DNA from: Mortierella alpina
Taxonomy: Eukaryota; Mortierellomycota; Mortierellomycetes; Mortierellales; Mortierellaceae
Length of the DNA stretch: 64,000 nucleotides
Reading direction: 5' to 3'
NCBI GenBank assembly: GCA_029449245.1
Contig: JANATF010000005.1
Span: 62,001-126,000 of the forward strand
The notes under the pieces were generated by a model. The model searched no databases. It was not told where the DNA came from and worked only from the letters and a program-made list of their open reading frames with translations. Positions 23,531 to 35,054 of this stretch are shown one piece after another (within the stretch, counting starts at the first letter, position 1; each line of letters opens with the position of its first letter). Made by a program: the position numbers and the translations under genes.

Positions 23531-26500
23531 ATGCTTCTTCTCCGACATTCTCGTCTGAGCTCCGAGGACCTCATCACCTGCGAGCGGGTGAGTGCTTGCC
23601 TTGACACCCTGACACCTTGACACCTTGACATGCCATTGCGCATTCATGACCTGGACGGCGTAAAGGACACGGTGCTGATGCATTCGTGTCTCGGATCTCT
23701 CTCTATAGGCCCTGCTGAGGTTCGTCTCGGGTCGAGCCAAGCCTGTGGACCTGGACTTCAACGTGTGGGACTACACCGTGCCCGAGATCTATGGGTATAC
23801 CCTCGGCATGTTTGTGCGCCTGGAACTCGTCGAATGTCTCGGAATCACCTCAGGCGAGCTGCTGGACTTCATCATCGACGTGGATCGCGGTTACCGGGCG
23901 ACGTTTTACCACTCGTTCTACCACGCTGCCGATGTCACGGCCGTGCTATACCATATGCTGCAAGGGATGCGCGCATCGCAATATCTCTCCAAACCCGACA
24001 TGGCGGCCCTGCTTCTTGCTGGCCTTTGCCACGATATCGGCCACGTATGTGAACATGTGCCACCAAAAAAAAAAAAAAAAAAAAAAAAAAAAAGCAGGAA
24101 ATGAACACCGATGTACTGTGCTTAGACAGGAAAAAGGATCTGACCTGTTGCTTATTATGTCCTTTCCGAAATAGCCGGGACTCAACAACCTGTTCCAGGT
24201 CAATGCCAAAACGGAGCTTGTGAAGGACCACGGGGAGGCCTCTGTTCTGGAAAAATACTCGTGCTCACTTGCCATGGAGCTGGTGACCAAGCACGCCCTC
24301 TTTCGGAACATTGCACATTCGCCTACCGCCACCCAGCCCGAGGGACAGCCGGCAACAGAGAGCGCCATGCGGGAAGCCATGATCAAAGCCATTCTCGCCA
24401 CAGACATGTCGTTCCACTACGATATGCTCAACAACCTTAGTGCTTTGATCGAGGCCACAACATCCCCGCTCTCCTCGAGTGCGTCCGACGCCGAAAGCGA
24501 AACCGACCCCGATCAGGATGGTAGCCAACTGGATCTGCAACAGAGCAGCCCTCCCCCGCCACCACCGCTCCCCCTGCCCACTCAGCCGCATCCATCCATT
24601 CGAGTCAGAGAACCAACATCCGCCTTGTCCATAGAGCAGCGAAAGCAAAAGACAGTGTCGATTGCCTCCCCACTCTGCGCATCCTCAGAGCCCTCCACAC
24701 CGGACCAGACGGGGTGTGCTATGAGGGGCCATCGCCGGCACTCTTCGAACGATTCTAGTTGCTCAGAGGACTCAATAGACTCGACCTTGTCTTCCACCCC
24801 ACAGAGCATCAGCAGTCGGTCACCTGCAGACTTCACACCGGAGCAACGACAAAACTTGTGCAACTGTTTGCTTCATGCTGCCGACATTTCAAATGCAGTC
24901 AAACCATGGACGGTGTGTAAGCGGTGGTCAGACCTAGTAGTGCAAGAGTTTTTCCGACAAGGTGACATTGAAAAGGCGCAGGGCTTGCCCGTATCTCCCA
25001 ACATGGATCGCAACCAGCACAATCAACCTCAGATCTCACTTGGCTTTGGGGACTTTGTAGTGCAGCCGTATTTTGAGGCGTTTGTCGATCTACTTCCTAA
25101 TGCCTCGCCTGTCCTCGCCTCGCTGGCCAACAATCGCGACCAATGGCTCGCTCTCAAGCAATCGAGCCAGCAATTTGGAAACGATCCGTATTTGTCAGTC
25201 GATCCCCTTGAGGAACCCAACCTCTCCTCGCGCCCCAGCTCTCCCACGATGCCATATATTTCTACTGGCCGACGCGTTTCAGGTAAGCGAACGCGGTGTC
25301 TACAGCTCATGGAACATGTGTCACGCATCATCATTTGCATGAATGTGAGCCAGTAAGCATGGCACTAAACGGTATTTGCTTCATCTTCCCTTTTTTCCCA
25401 CTTCATCTACAGTTGCTGCCGGTGTATTGGTATTGGACGATACCCAACCACATCGGGCTCCGCGCAGACTCCGCCACTCAACCAATACAGAACCTGGACA
25501 TCCTCACAGAAAGATAAAGAGATCACTTTCCAGTCGCTCAATGTCAACCAGCTTACAGAATTTGCATGCAGGCAGCACGCGTTCAAGCGGTTCCTCAGGA
25601 AAGTTGTCTCAGGGTCAGGCAGCACTAGCCTCGGTCCTCAGACGTCAGGCATCACTGACCGAGAGGAGCTCCAGTTCAAAGCCCAATATTTTCAGTCACG
25701 CTCAACCCCGCAGTTCTCTATCAGAATGCAGCACACCGCAGTCAGCATTGTTACCTCCTCCGCCTCCGCCGCCTTTCACCCGCATCGCGGATACGTCTGT
25801 CCCAAAGACCTCCGACAGCAGCAGCAACAACCAAAAAGGTGTCATCAGTGGCAACAACAACGACTCTAAACCCAGCAAGGACGAGCATGGCAGCAAATCA
25901 TTCAGGCAGAAACGTCTTGCTAGTCTGCAAGTGGGCGGTAACGTTATAGGCAGCATCCGTCAGGAGTATGGTGACGGATACATTGTTCCGAGCAGTCAGC
26001 AGTCGGGATCTGGACATATACCCAATTCTCCATTTGATGACCCATCATCCCCAGCTGCCGCCTCGTCGCCGTCAGGCCAAGCATCTGCCTCTTCACCGTC
26101 CGCCTCACAGGCTGGAAACCGGAGCAGCACACCTGCTGTGATGATGAACCGAATCAAATACGACTGGGCTCTATCACCCATCCTGCCAGAGATACCCGCT
26201 GGATCGCGCTTTGGATTTGGCCCTTTGGACGGCATGGACGAACCAGCCCAGGCCCCTACAGGTGAACTGGACAACTTGATGTCAGACCTCACTAAGATAG
26301 TGACACTGCCAAGCTCCAGCAGCGGCCCCACAGCGCCCATCACTAAGCCAAGAGCCAAGTCCGAGGCAGTGAGTCCAACGTTCAGAAGATCAATCGAGTC
26401 CGACCCGGTGCCTCCATCGTGCAAGGAAGAGGCAGCGGACCAGGGTATTCCTTCCATCATGAGGACCGTGGACTCGAGCAACGAGGATTTGAGCATGCGG

Positions 26501-26611
26501 TTTGTTGTGGGATCATCCAAAGCGGGCTCGGACAAATCTGTAAGATCTAGCAGCTCCTCAGATGGGGCGGTTGCCATTTCGACTGCCTCTAACCCCCGGG
26601 AGAGCGCATGA
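23531..26611 (+). CDS. class I 3',5'-cyclic nucleotide phosphodiesterase
   Basis: Exons 23531-23587, 23709-24044, 24175-25282 and 25413-26611 give 899 aa. The catalytic HD-type core is clear: YHSFYHAADV (His87, His91), LCHDIGHPGLNN (His127, Asp128, His131) spliced across intron 2, ATDMSFH (Asp208) and LLHAADISNAVKPW (His365). These are the metal-binding and catalytic elements that hydrolyse cAMP or cGMP to 5'-AMP/GMP. Between Asp208 and His365 there are ~155 residues where most family members have ~45, including a Pro run and an acidic/Ser-rich segment. After residue ~500 comes a ~400-residue Ser/Pro-rich tail. The start is the first ATG after an in-frame stop, and the domain begins soon after, so an upstream exon is possible. 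Confidence 0.92.
24065..24093 (+). repeat. A29 homopolymer in PDE intron 2
   Basis: Twenty-nine consecutive A bases, 20 nt downstream of the intron 2 donor. Confidence 0.9.
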
Positions 26612-26835
26612 CTATATGGCAGATCATCATTTCTTTTGCGACACGTTGTTGTAGCTGTTTCTATCGGCTTGCTCTTTGTATATATGATTCCCACCATTTG
26701 GTAGAAAAGAAAAAAAAAAGCAACTCAAAAGTACATTAAACATGAGAAAAAGTTTGCTACATTTTCTGCTTCCAGTTGCCGAACGAGTGTTTCATGGGCA
26801 ATGGTGTGTGCGCTTTTAGCTGCGGCTTTTTGGTC

Positions 26836-27918
26836 CTAGACATACGATCCATTGTCAATGATGGTCCCGTTCACATCTGTGAGGGTGAAGTACTCAATTT
26901 GGAAGGAGTCGAATGAGACGAGATCCGGAGAAACCTTTTTGGCTTCCAAGTTCCTATAGAGCGCCGAGTGGTCTCTTTTTTGAAGGCTGCTAAAGCCCAT
27001 ACATCCCTCAGTTATGTTGCTGTCGCACATAGGCACCTTGGTCTTTGTGGTCATGTCACAAAAGACGCCTTCCCTCGTATTGACGATAGAGGGCCCGTAC
27101 GAGGTTGGATCGTCGCACAGTTCAATGGCACTGACTCGGGTTGACATGAAGGCCTTGTTACGGAACGCATTCTTGGGGGTCTTTATGATGGCCGTGGTGG
27201 TGGTGATAGTATTGTTGCTGTCGGTAACGACAGACCTTTTGCTGAGGGGAAGGTTGCCAGGGTAAAACCGGACCCCATTCGAGCAAAAACTAGAGTTTTC
27301 GGGATGGTCCCTGGCGTGAGCCTCGACAAAGCCCTTGCCAAATTTATCGAGGTCGAGGTACAAACCTTTGACCGAACTGCCTTGAGAGTCGTCACCGTCG
27401 AGCCATCCGCAGCGCAATTCATACCCATTGTACACCTTTCCAGAAGAGTACCATCTGAAGCCACAGAGAAACATCAGGTCTCCGGAGATGGCGCCACGCC
27501 GTTTCTCGAAATTTGGTCGGGTGTCTCTGGGAGTCCAGACCAAGCTAGCCAAGCACAACTCATCGTTCAGAGAGATTTTAGGCCCTCGGATGCCGTTTCG
27601 GTAGGCGTCCATTCTAATGTCCAAGGATCGGATCTCCAAGTTGCTATTCGTGACAATGCGGAAGTTCCTAGGGCTGCTGCCAACAGTGTCCTGGTTGAAT
27701 GGTTTTTTGTGCGTTCTTCTCAGCGTGGATGGAAGGAGCTCTCCATCTGTAATATCACCTGCTATATTGGCCTTGATGGTAGGGACCTGACCACCTGCAT
27801 TGCTCAGACCTGCCTCGATGCGAACGAGAATGCCCCGTTCGTCCACAGTCGATGGCATCAGTAAGCTAGTGAGATTAACAGCCAGAGCCGCCCAGGCTAC
27901 GACGGTATCGACACGCAT
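26836..27918 (-). CDS. predicted secreted protein, function unknown (360 aa)
   Basis: I do not recognise the family. The single exon starts MRVDTVVAWAALAVNLTS, an apparent signal peptide with cleavage around residues 22-26. The ATG at 27918 was preferred over an upstream in-frame start because it sits 73 bp from a minus-strand TATAAAA and puts the hydrophobic segment at the N-terminus. The mature part has several N-x-S/T sites (for example NSS, NNT, NIT, NGT, NGS), possible dibasic processing sites (KR), and cysteines near EDL-type strands, FLCGFRW, ELRCGW, SSFCS, ELCDD, VFCD, PMCD and GCMGF. No catalytic motif was seen. It is probably an extracellular or cell-wall glycoprotein. It is divergent from PGDH. 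Confidence 0.7.
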   Translation of the reverse strand: MRVDTVVAWAALAVNLTSLLMPSTVDERGILVRIEAGLSNAGGQVPTIKANIAGDITDGELLPSTLRRTHKKPFNQDTVGSSPRNFRIVTNSNLEIRSLDIRMDAYRNGIRGPKISLNDELCLASLVWTPRDTRPNFEKRRGAISGDLMFLCGFRWYSSGKVYNGYELRCGWLDGDDSQGSSVKGLYLDLDKFGKGFVEAHARDHPENSSFCSNGVRFYPGNLPLSKRSVVTDSNNTITTTTAIIKTPKNAFRNKAFMSTRVSAIELCDDPTSYGPSIVNTREGVFCDMTTKTKVPMCDSNITEGCMGFSSLQKRDHSALYRNLEAKKVSPDLVSFDSFQIEYFTLTDVNGTIIDNGSYV

Positions 27919-28936
27919 ATTGGAGCCGAGGAAGGAGAAGAGGAAAAAACTTGTCGATGGTCTTGAGGAAAGGACCACCGAGTGGCACATTTTTATAAGA
28001 CCACCAAAAAATGTGGTTCATTTTGTTCTTTCAAGTCTGGCTTGTTCATTTCTTGGCAGACACGCAAACCTAGGTGGATCCACCAGTGTCCTAGACATCA
28101 TAATGGTGTACCTTTCTTGTACTACTTGCATGATCAATGCGCATCCACGCTTTAGAATGACAGAGTGGTGTTTTGAAGACACCGGGGCGGTATGACGATG
28201 TGGGGCCGCCATGGTCACCTCAGTACTAAGCAATCTAGACAGATATGAACTACATACGGCTGGAAACGAGACAAACAACTGTATCCGGGTGTCAAATGGG
28301 AAACAGGGCACTAAGAAAGTGCAACGCGTAGGTTCATTTACACAGACCACGCGGGAGCGATAGGATGGCGGAGTTGTAGATTGTCCTAGCTCGCGTGTTG
28401 TGGGATCATTTTCTTACCCCGCTTTAGGGTAGTGACTCAGCGTGTTTTTCATAGCCAGACGGGTGAGATGATTGCATAGGAGAGCTCCCTGGACGCAAGC
28501 ACCATCGCCTAGAATGCCGCTGCAGCTGAAGAGAGAGATACAATGCTGTTGTGCGTTCTTCCGATCATCACGTGTGTACAGGCTAGTGGATTCTAGTAGG
28601 ACACCAGACCTGCATGAGCCATGCGGCGCACCAGTGGGCTAAGCTGAGCGCAAGTAGATGCATTTGAGGAAGTGTCCGTGAGATATGGCCGTGGAATGAA
28701 AGTGCAACGGTTTGGATCGTGGCGGATGGACTTGATTTCTCGGTCATAAAACCCAAATAGAGTTTTTTTTATCACACCTGTCCTGCTGCACCTCTCTTGC
28801 TCCTTCTCTTTCGTCCTTCCATCTCGCACAGATCTGCATCTGCATTCCGCACTCCTCCCTCTCGCCCAATCCATCGCCCTTTACAATCCACCAACGACCA
28901 CCCGTCTCGACGCTCTCATCTTCTTTTGCCCAGAAC
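27919..28936. promoter_or_regulatory. divergent spacer: secreted protein / phosphoglycerate dehydrogenase
   Basis: It contains the TATA box of the secreted-protein gene at 27991-27997 and a C/T-rich leader before the PGDH ATG (about 28775-28930). I see no gene in between. Confidence 0.55.
27991..27997 (-). promoter_or_regulatory. TATA box (TATAAAA) of the secreted-protein gene
   Basis: Plus-strand TTTTATA reads TATAAAA on the minus strand, 73 bp upstream of the ATG at 27918. Confidence 0.6.
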
Positions 28937-31036
28937 ATGTCTGCTCCTTCGACTGCCAGAGTCATGCCGACCAATGTCATGAACACTCCTTCCACCACAT
29001 CCCAAAGCTCCACGACTGCAGGTGCGGGTGCCAACAACGCCGTCACTGGCGCCAAGGCAGCCAGCAACGCTGGAACAGAGATCCGTGGACGTGAGCGTCA
29101 GGGTTCTTTCGGAGGTGCCACCAGAGCCAAGATCCTAAAGCCCTTCAACACAGCCAACATCAAGATCCTGTTGCTCGAGAACGTCAACGAGACGGCCGTC
29201 AATGCTCTTCGGGCCCAAGGTTATCAGGTATGTCCTTCTATATCGCACATGTATATTGCTCAGACGAAAACCACAAAAAAAAAGTCAAAGAGAGAAAGGT
29301 TCTGCATTTTTTTTCACATTCGAGTGACTCACTCTTACTTTGGGATCCATCCTCCTTTTGAATTTTTTTTTCTTCATGTTCGGTTTCGTCCTCTTCTCCT
29401 CGAATATATAGGTCGAGACCCATGCCAAGGCATTGGCCGAGGATGTTTTGATTGAAAAGATCCGCGATGTCCACTGCGTCGGTATCCGTTCCAAGACCAA
29501 GCTCACCAAGAAGATTCTGGACGCTGCCGAGAAGTTGGGAGTCATTGGATGCTTCTGTATCGGCACCAACCAGGTCGACTTGGAGCATGCAGCTCAGAAG
29601 GGTATTGCTGTCTTCAACTCGCCCTTTTCCAACTCTCGCTCGGTTGCAGAGTTGGTGATTTCCGAGATTGTGCTGCTTTCCAGACAGCTCGGTGACCGCA
29701 ACAATGAGATGCACCAGGGTATCTGGTCCAAGGTCTCGGCCAACTGCTATGAGATTCGTGGAAAGACTCTTGGTAAGACAAACATCTTCACTTTCAGCCG
29801 TTATTTTTTGTCTGTCTGGACTCGACTCGACTGGACTAGACAGGACGACTGGACAGGACAGGACTGGGGAATTGAAGGAGCCTTTCTTCTCAGGCTGCCA
29901 ATACGGCTATCTCGGTAAACCCGGAGAGTTTTTGTCTCGCAAAATGGCGACATGCAGTCACCCTCTTGGTCGGGACATTAAAAATGAAAAAAGAACAGAT
30001 GGACGGAAGAAAGGGCTATGCAGGACTGGCTGACAGGAGAAAGGAAGCAACCCATTCATGGATACTGGAAGCAGGAATCATTGGCCTTGACTGCAACTCG
30101 AAAAAACTCTTGCTTCAATGGCGATCGATAAGAAGAGAGCATCGTTTTTCACTCTCTTTCTCAGTTGGCCGTTCACTTAATTTCCACACAGCGATGCAAG
30201 GGAAATAACGCCATCTGATGTATTTTTGCTGTTTGCTGATTGGCTTTGCACCAATAGGAATTGTTGGATATGGACACATTGGATCGCAGCTGTCGGTCCT
30301 GGCCGAGTCCATGGGCATGCGCGTCCTCTTCCACGACGTGATCCCATTGATGCCCCTCGGTACCAGCAAGCAAGTCCACTCGCTGGACGAGTTGCTCGAG
30401 AACTCGGACTTTGTGACCCTGCACGTGCCCGAGACCGAGGACACCAAGAACATGATCGGCGAGAGCGAGCTCAGCAAGATGAAGCATGGCTCCTTCCTGA
30501 TCAATGCCTCGCGCGGCACCATCGTCCAGATCCCTGCTCTGGCCAAGGCCCTCCGCTCTGGACACCTGGGCGGTGCTGCCGTCGATGTCTTTCCCAAGGA
30601 GCCCGCTGCAAACGGAAAGTTCTTTGAGTCGGAGCTCATTGGCTGCCCCAACACGCTCTTGACCCCTCATATCGGAGGCTCAACAGAGGAAGCCCAGTCC
30701 ATGATCGGAGTGGAGGTCTCCCAAGCCCTGATCAAGTTTATCAACAACGGAACCTCCATCGGCGCTGTCAACTTTCCCGAAGTCGATCTTCGTGCGATTC
30801 GGGACGAGGAGAACTCGATCCGTCTGTGTTACACGCATTCGAACGTGCCTGGAGTGTTGCTCAGGATCACCAACATTTTGGCCGATCACAACGTCGACAA
30901 GCAGTTCTCGGATTCCAAGGGAAAGATTGCCTATCTCATGGCCGATATCTCGGATGTGACCCCAGAGCAGATCCAAGACATTTACCGCCGTGTCAGCGAA
31001 ACCCCCACTAACATTGTCACTCGCGTCTTGTACTAG
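28937..31036 (+). CDS. SER3: D-3-phosphoglycerate dehydrogenase
   Basis: First enzyme of phosphorylated serine biosynthesis, oxidising 3-phosphoglycerate to 3-phosphohydroxypyruvate with NAD. Exons 28937-29227, 29412-29772 and 30258-31036 give 476 aa, similar to yeast Ser3/Ser33 (~469). An N-terminal Ser/Thr/Ala-rich stretch (~65 residues) precedes the substrate domain. Visible are VGIRSKTKLT, IGCFCIGTNQVDL, the Rossmann GIVGYGHIGSQL, NASRGTIV (catalytic Arg), VFPKEP (Glu), TPHIGGSTEEAQ (His) and a C-terminal ACT domain with NVPGVLLRITNILADHN, suggesting feedback by serine as in the family. Intron 2 is 485 nt with GGACAGGACAGG-type repeats. An AATAAA occurs 52 nt after the stop. Confidence 0.96.
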
Positions 31037-31087
31037 AGTGCGTACGAGGGTTCATAAAAACGATTAAGAAAAAATGGCATTTGTATC

Positions 31088-31093
31088 AATAAA
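31088..31093 (+). terminator. polyadenylation signal for PGDH
   Basis: AATAAA followed by an A run, 52 nt downstream of the PGDH stop. Confidence 0.5.
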
Positions 31094-31269
31094 AAAAAAA
31101 TCTAGTCAAGAAGCACTTCCTGTACAAAAGTCTCGCTTTGCGGTGTGCCAGATTAGCGGCTCTTCATCCTTAAAGCAACGTTTGAATTGTTTTATGATAG
31201 ATGCAATGGATTTGAATTGAATGAATGGTTGCAGGTATGGCAGTAAAGCAAAGATGAGACTGGGTCCTA

Positions 31270-33867
31270 TCACACTTCCTCTGTACGGATGGTCTTTTTG
31301 GCTGCTGTGGTGGGAGGATTGTCCATTTCGTTGACCAAAACAGCTGTAGGCTCTGGTATCTCCGAGTCCTTGTCTCCTAGGGTGACCTTGTCCTTATTCT
31401 GGGCGACTGAGGGTTCCACGTCCTTTGATTTCTCTGGATGTATCCCCAAAGAACTTTGCGTCATTTCCTGGAGAGTGGGTGTATCCTCGGATGCCTTTTC
31501 CAGATTGATACCCGGTGAGTAGAGTGTCTTCTCCTGGAGAGGTTGCTTTCTTGAAGCGTCAACAGCCTCTGCACCCTTCTCGGTCAATCTCAAACCTTCG
31601 ATCTTGGCCAACAGTCCGCTAGTTAATTCGTGTTCCAAAGTCTCCTGAGCTGGTTTGCTTGCATCCTGACGCTTTTCGCTTGACAAAAGTGATGGAGAAA
31701 TCGCCAACGTCGACTTGAGTGGCTCCTCGCTTTCGCTCGCCTCTCGCCGGTCCTCCGACGAGGATTTCGGTGATGGTGTTTTGAGCAACCGCTTGAACTT
31801 GTAAACGGCATTGAGCTGCGATGACAAAAATGCAAAAGAATAACGGAAAGGGTGCGATGAAGGTGAGCGAGGCATTCTGGGAACTCCTTATAGCGTATGA
31901 AGTAATATATATATATATAAAAAAAGAACTCAAAAGACATGCTTACCACCGTGACAAGTCCACTGATGCTCTGAATGGCCCTGCGAAGATCGTCGTCCGT
32001 AACTTCAGTCACAGCATTCTGGGTGTTCTCTTCCTTGGAGATCAACGGCTCCAGGCCATGGTTCGTTAACCAGGGGTCATTCTAGGAGTCGCCGAGATCA
32101 AAACGTGGTCAGATCGCTGTTCGTATAAACATCTTTAAGCAGAAGCAACGTTTAGTACTTACCCTCAGCTCCTCAATGGTTATTCTCTTGGTAGGGTCCT
32201 TCATCAGTAGTCGCTCCATGAGTCTTTTAAAGTCTGGGTCTTGTTCTTCTTCAAAGTCGGCGTCTTCTTCGCAAATGCACCGGTTCAGCTCGATGATGTT
32301 TGTGCTCCTGAATGGCAATCGGCCATATCGTATACAGAATAGAGTGACGCCCATCGACCAAACATCCGTTGCTTTGCCAGAGACCTCGCCGTGGCCGTAT
32401 TCGCAGAGTTCTGGTGCCATGAATGCGGGTGATCCAGCCGACTTTTTGATGAGATCGTCGCCTTTTTTTGAAAACATTTCCGAAACGCCAAAGTCGACGA
32501 TTTTCAAGGTTCCATCCTCGGAGCGGAGCAAGTTGTCTGGCTTGATATCCCTGTGGATGATGTCGTGCTCATGAACTAGAAACGTCGTCGAGCGCAAAGG
32601 CAAATGTCACGCGTGTTAGCATTCTGACAGCAATGCTCTGCAGGCACGTAACAAGCTGGTGTTGGGCATGAGGCGCATCATACGATATTCGATTCCCAAG
32701 ACCATCTGTTGGAACACATCTCGACATTCTGCGTCCGAGAAAATCGTGCCGGTTTTGTCTCCAAGCGACACCTCCGTCAGGACGCCTTTCTGGCACAGCT
32801 CAAAGACTAGAATGGCGTAGAGGAGAATAAGTGAACTGCTCGCAATCATGTCCATCGCATCCAGTAAAAAAGAGAGACAAATAAAAAGGAAGATCGCCCT
32901 TTACCCATGAACATCGAGTCCTCAGTGGCAACATCTAGAACCTCGTATAATTTGACAATGTTGACGTGGTTCAGCTTTTTCAGGATGGCAATCTCGCCTC
33001 GAATCAAATCCAGCGGCGAGGAATCCTTGGACGCCTGGTCGACAGGCGCCTCCGGGCCCCGGGGGCCTCGACCACGTCCTCGAGGTCCGAGTCGAAACAA
33101 GTTGGCGCGATCCCTTTTGCGTAGCTTGGACTTGCTAAATTCCTTGATGGCCTATTGTTTATACCGCATCATAGGGAGCACACCCAACCGATGGATGAAC
33201 AGTGACAACAGAGGTGAGTGCCAGGCCATCTGGCTCATAACGTAGAAAGTGATGACAGCAATGATGGCTGGTGACGGAACTGAGCCGCACTTTGTTGACA
33301 TACATATCCAACACCAGTTGTGATGTCGACGCCCAAGTTCACGATCCCGTAGGCGCCCTGTCCAATAATCCTTTTGAGCACATATTGCTTCAGCTGCAGC
33401 TGTCCATCCGCAGTCTCGGTCACACTCGCATCCAGAGTCTCCTTGACCTCAATGGGCCGTGAGGACTGCATAGAGCCTCTTCTGGAGGAGCTTCTTGAGG
33501 CTGCCGTCTCTGCAGAGAGAGTGCGACCATGGTTGATGCTGTTGCCGGGGGTGGTCTCGCTGCCAGGGCTTGTCCCTGCAGGCTCCATGCCGAGCGAGGA
33601 GGCCGAGGAGAACGAAGAGAACGAGGAGAGTAACTGCGGTAGGCTCTGGACGGGCGGTTGTGGCGAGTTGGCCAGCATAGGGAAGGGACGCGGGTGGATG
33701 TCGGACTGGGACATGGTGGCCGTTGGACTCTGGACAATGAATGCAGGGCTTTCGAAGGGGTCGTCCTCGGTCCTGAGCGGAGCTGCATTCCCGCGTGCGG
33801 TCGTCACGATAGGTGACGCGCCTTTCCTCGAGGGCGAGTCCATGGCGGGTGGTGCAGAAGGCTGCAT
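31270..33867 (-). CDS. Ca2+/calmodulin-dependent protein kinase kinase-like kinase (CaMKK/Ssp1-Sak1 group)
   Basis: Minus-strand exons 33304-33867, 32905-33151, 32684-32806, 32163-32575, 31947-32081 and 31270-31815 give 675 aa. A disordered N-terminus (~165 aa) precedes the kinase: GQGAYG at 169-174, AIK Lys191, an Arg/Pro/Gly insert at 208-221 (RLGPRGRGRGPRGP), IIHRDIKPDN with Asp321, DFG Asp339, and SAGSPAFMAPE. The insert between subdomains II and III is the hallmark of CaMKKs. Downstream, PWLTNHGLEPL, VTEVTDDDL and a basic-hydrophobic LNAVYKFKRLLK segment (~495-506) correspond to the autoinhibitory/calmodulin-binding region. Likely substrates by family are AMPK/Snf1 and CaMK. A TATATAT lies ~180 bp upstream of the ATG. 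Intron 5 contains a TA repeat. The start is the first Met before the low-complexity region. Confidence 0.92.
31904..31917. repeat. (TA)n in CaMKK intron 5
   Basis: Seven TA units followed by an A run inside the intron before the last exon. Confidence 0.85.
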
Positions 33868-35054
33868 TGCGCGGGCGTGCTTGCGAGAGTGGGAATGGAA
33901 ATGGGGAATGAGAACGAGGCAGACAAGGATTGCGTATGCGGCAGTAGTGCGAGTAGAGTACAAGAGGGCAACGGGACAGCGGGGACAAACGAGGACAGGT
34001 GAAGACAGACAACAAAAAAAAAGGGGATGGATGGATGGATTCCATGAGTATATATGTAGGGATTCCAAAAAAAAAAAAAAGAGCGGCAAAAATAAGAAGA
34101 GGCATGTCTACTGGCTGCTGGTTGGACAGGGCTCTGGATAGCGGGCCACCTGCCACTTAGACTACTATACACCCAGGGCAGTACACATGCATCTCAGGGC
34201 TAGACTACCACCTACACAAGCTTCCAAGTGACTGCACAACAGAGAGAGGCGCGTCTTGCACTCCTACCCTCCGTCCGCATGCACGGCGTTGTCTACGAGA
34301 CAAGAGCCACGAGTCGGCGTCCCTTTTCCTCCGCGGAGGTCTGTCGACAGTAATGCAACTATCACGAATGGCCTCATACCGTCCTCAAATGAAATTACGG
34401 GCAGTGCGAGTGCGGAGAAACAGGGGTAGCTGGCGCTTATACACCTGAGACTTTGAACGACGGTGCTGCTGAAGGCTGACGGCGGGAAAGGAGCGGAGAT
34501 CGGTGGGCTGTGTGCATTTTGAGGCTGAAGGGACAAGGTTCAATTGCCCAAAGGACCACTTATCGAGCCTGATGAGTGTTTGAGAGCACTCTTTCTTTCA
34601 GTCATGCAGGTCGCAGCCATGCCACATTCCTTCCTCGGGAGATGTCTCTCTCCTTTGCGCCTACAGTGGCGGTGCTGTTCATTCAGCGAATAAACCCTCC
34701 AATCGGGCAATGCTGCGGCGTCCCCTAAGCTGACATGTCCATATCACCATTGTCCTCTGGGTCAATGACCACGGTTGCACTGGATCCCAACAACGGCGCC
34801 ATGCTCGAGGGCAACTGACCAAGAAATAGCGGGACTCATCTCGCTCTCCTTCCATGTATTATATCTCACTGCAACGCAAATCCCGCCAAAATGATCCATG
34901 AATCACAGCGGGTGCTGTACGCCATGGCGCGCATAGATGAGCAAGACATCGTAAAATTAAGGGGCTTCTTCGCAGCTCCCCATTTCTCCCCACGCGTCTG
35001 GTCTGGTGCTTGATCCATCCCCACACCGACCCATCCAACTCAAATTCATTCATC
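33868..35054. other. divergent spacer CaMKK / peroxiredoxin
   Basis: It contains a GGATGGATGGATGG repeat near 34026-34039, TATATAT at 34049-34055 (candidate CaMKK TATA box) and a 14-A run near 34067-34080. ORFs in the rest show no family pattern. No gene is supported. Confidence 0.55.
34049..34055 (-). promoter_or_regulatory. TATA-like element upstream of CaMKK
   Basis: TATATAT, 182 bp upstream of the CaMKK start codon. Confidence 0.4.

Noticed and set aside
24065-24093. A29 run as the poly(A) tail of a retroposed element
   Set aside because: It sits inside a normal intron with conserved flanking exons. No ORF or target-site duplication was seen around it.
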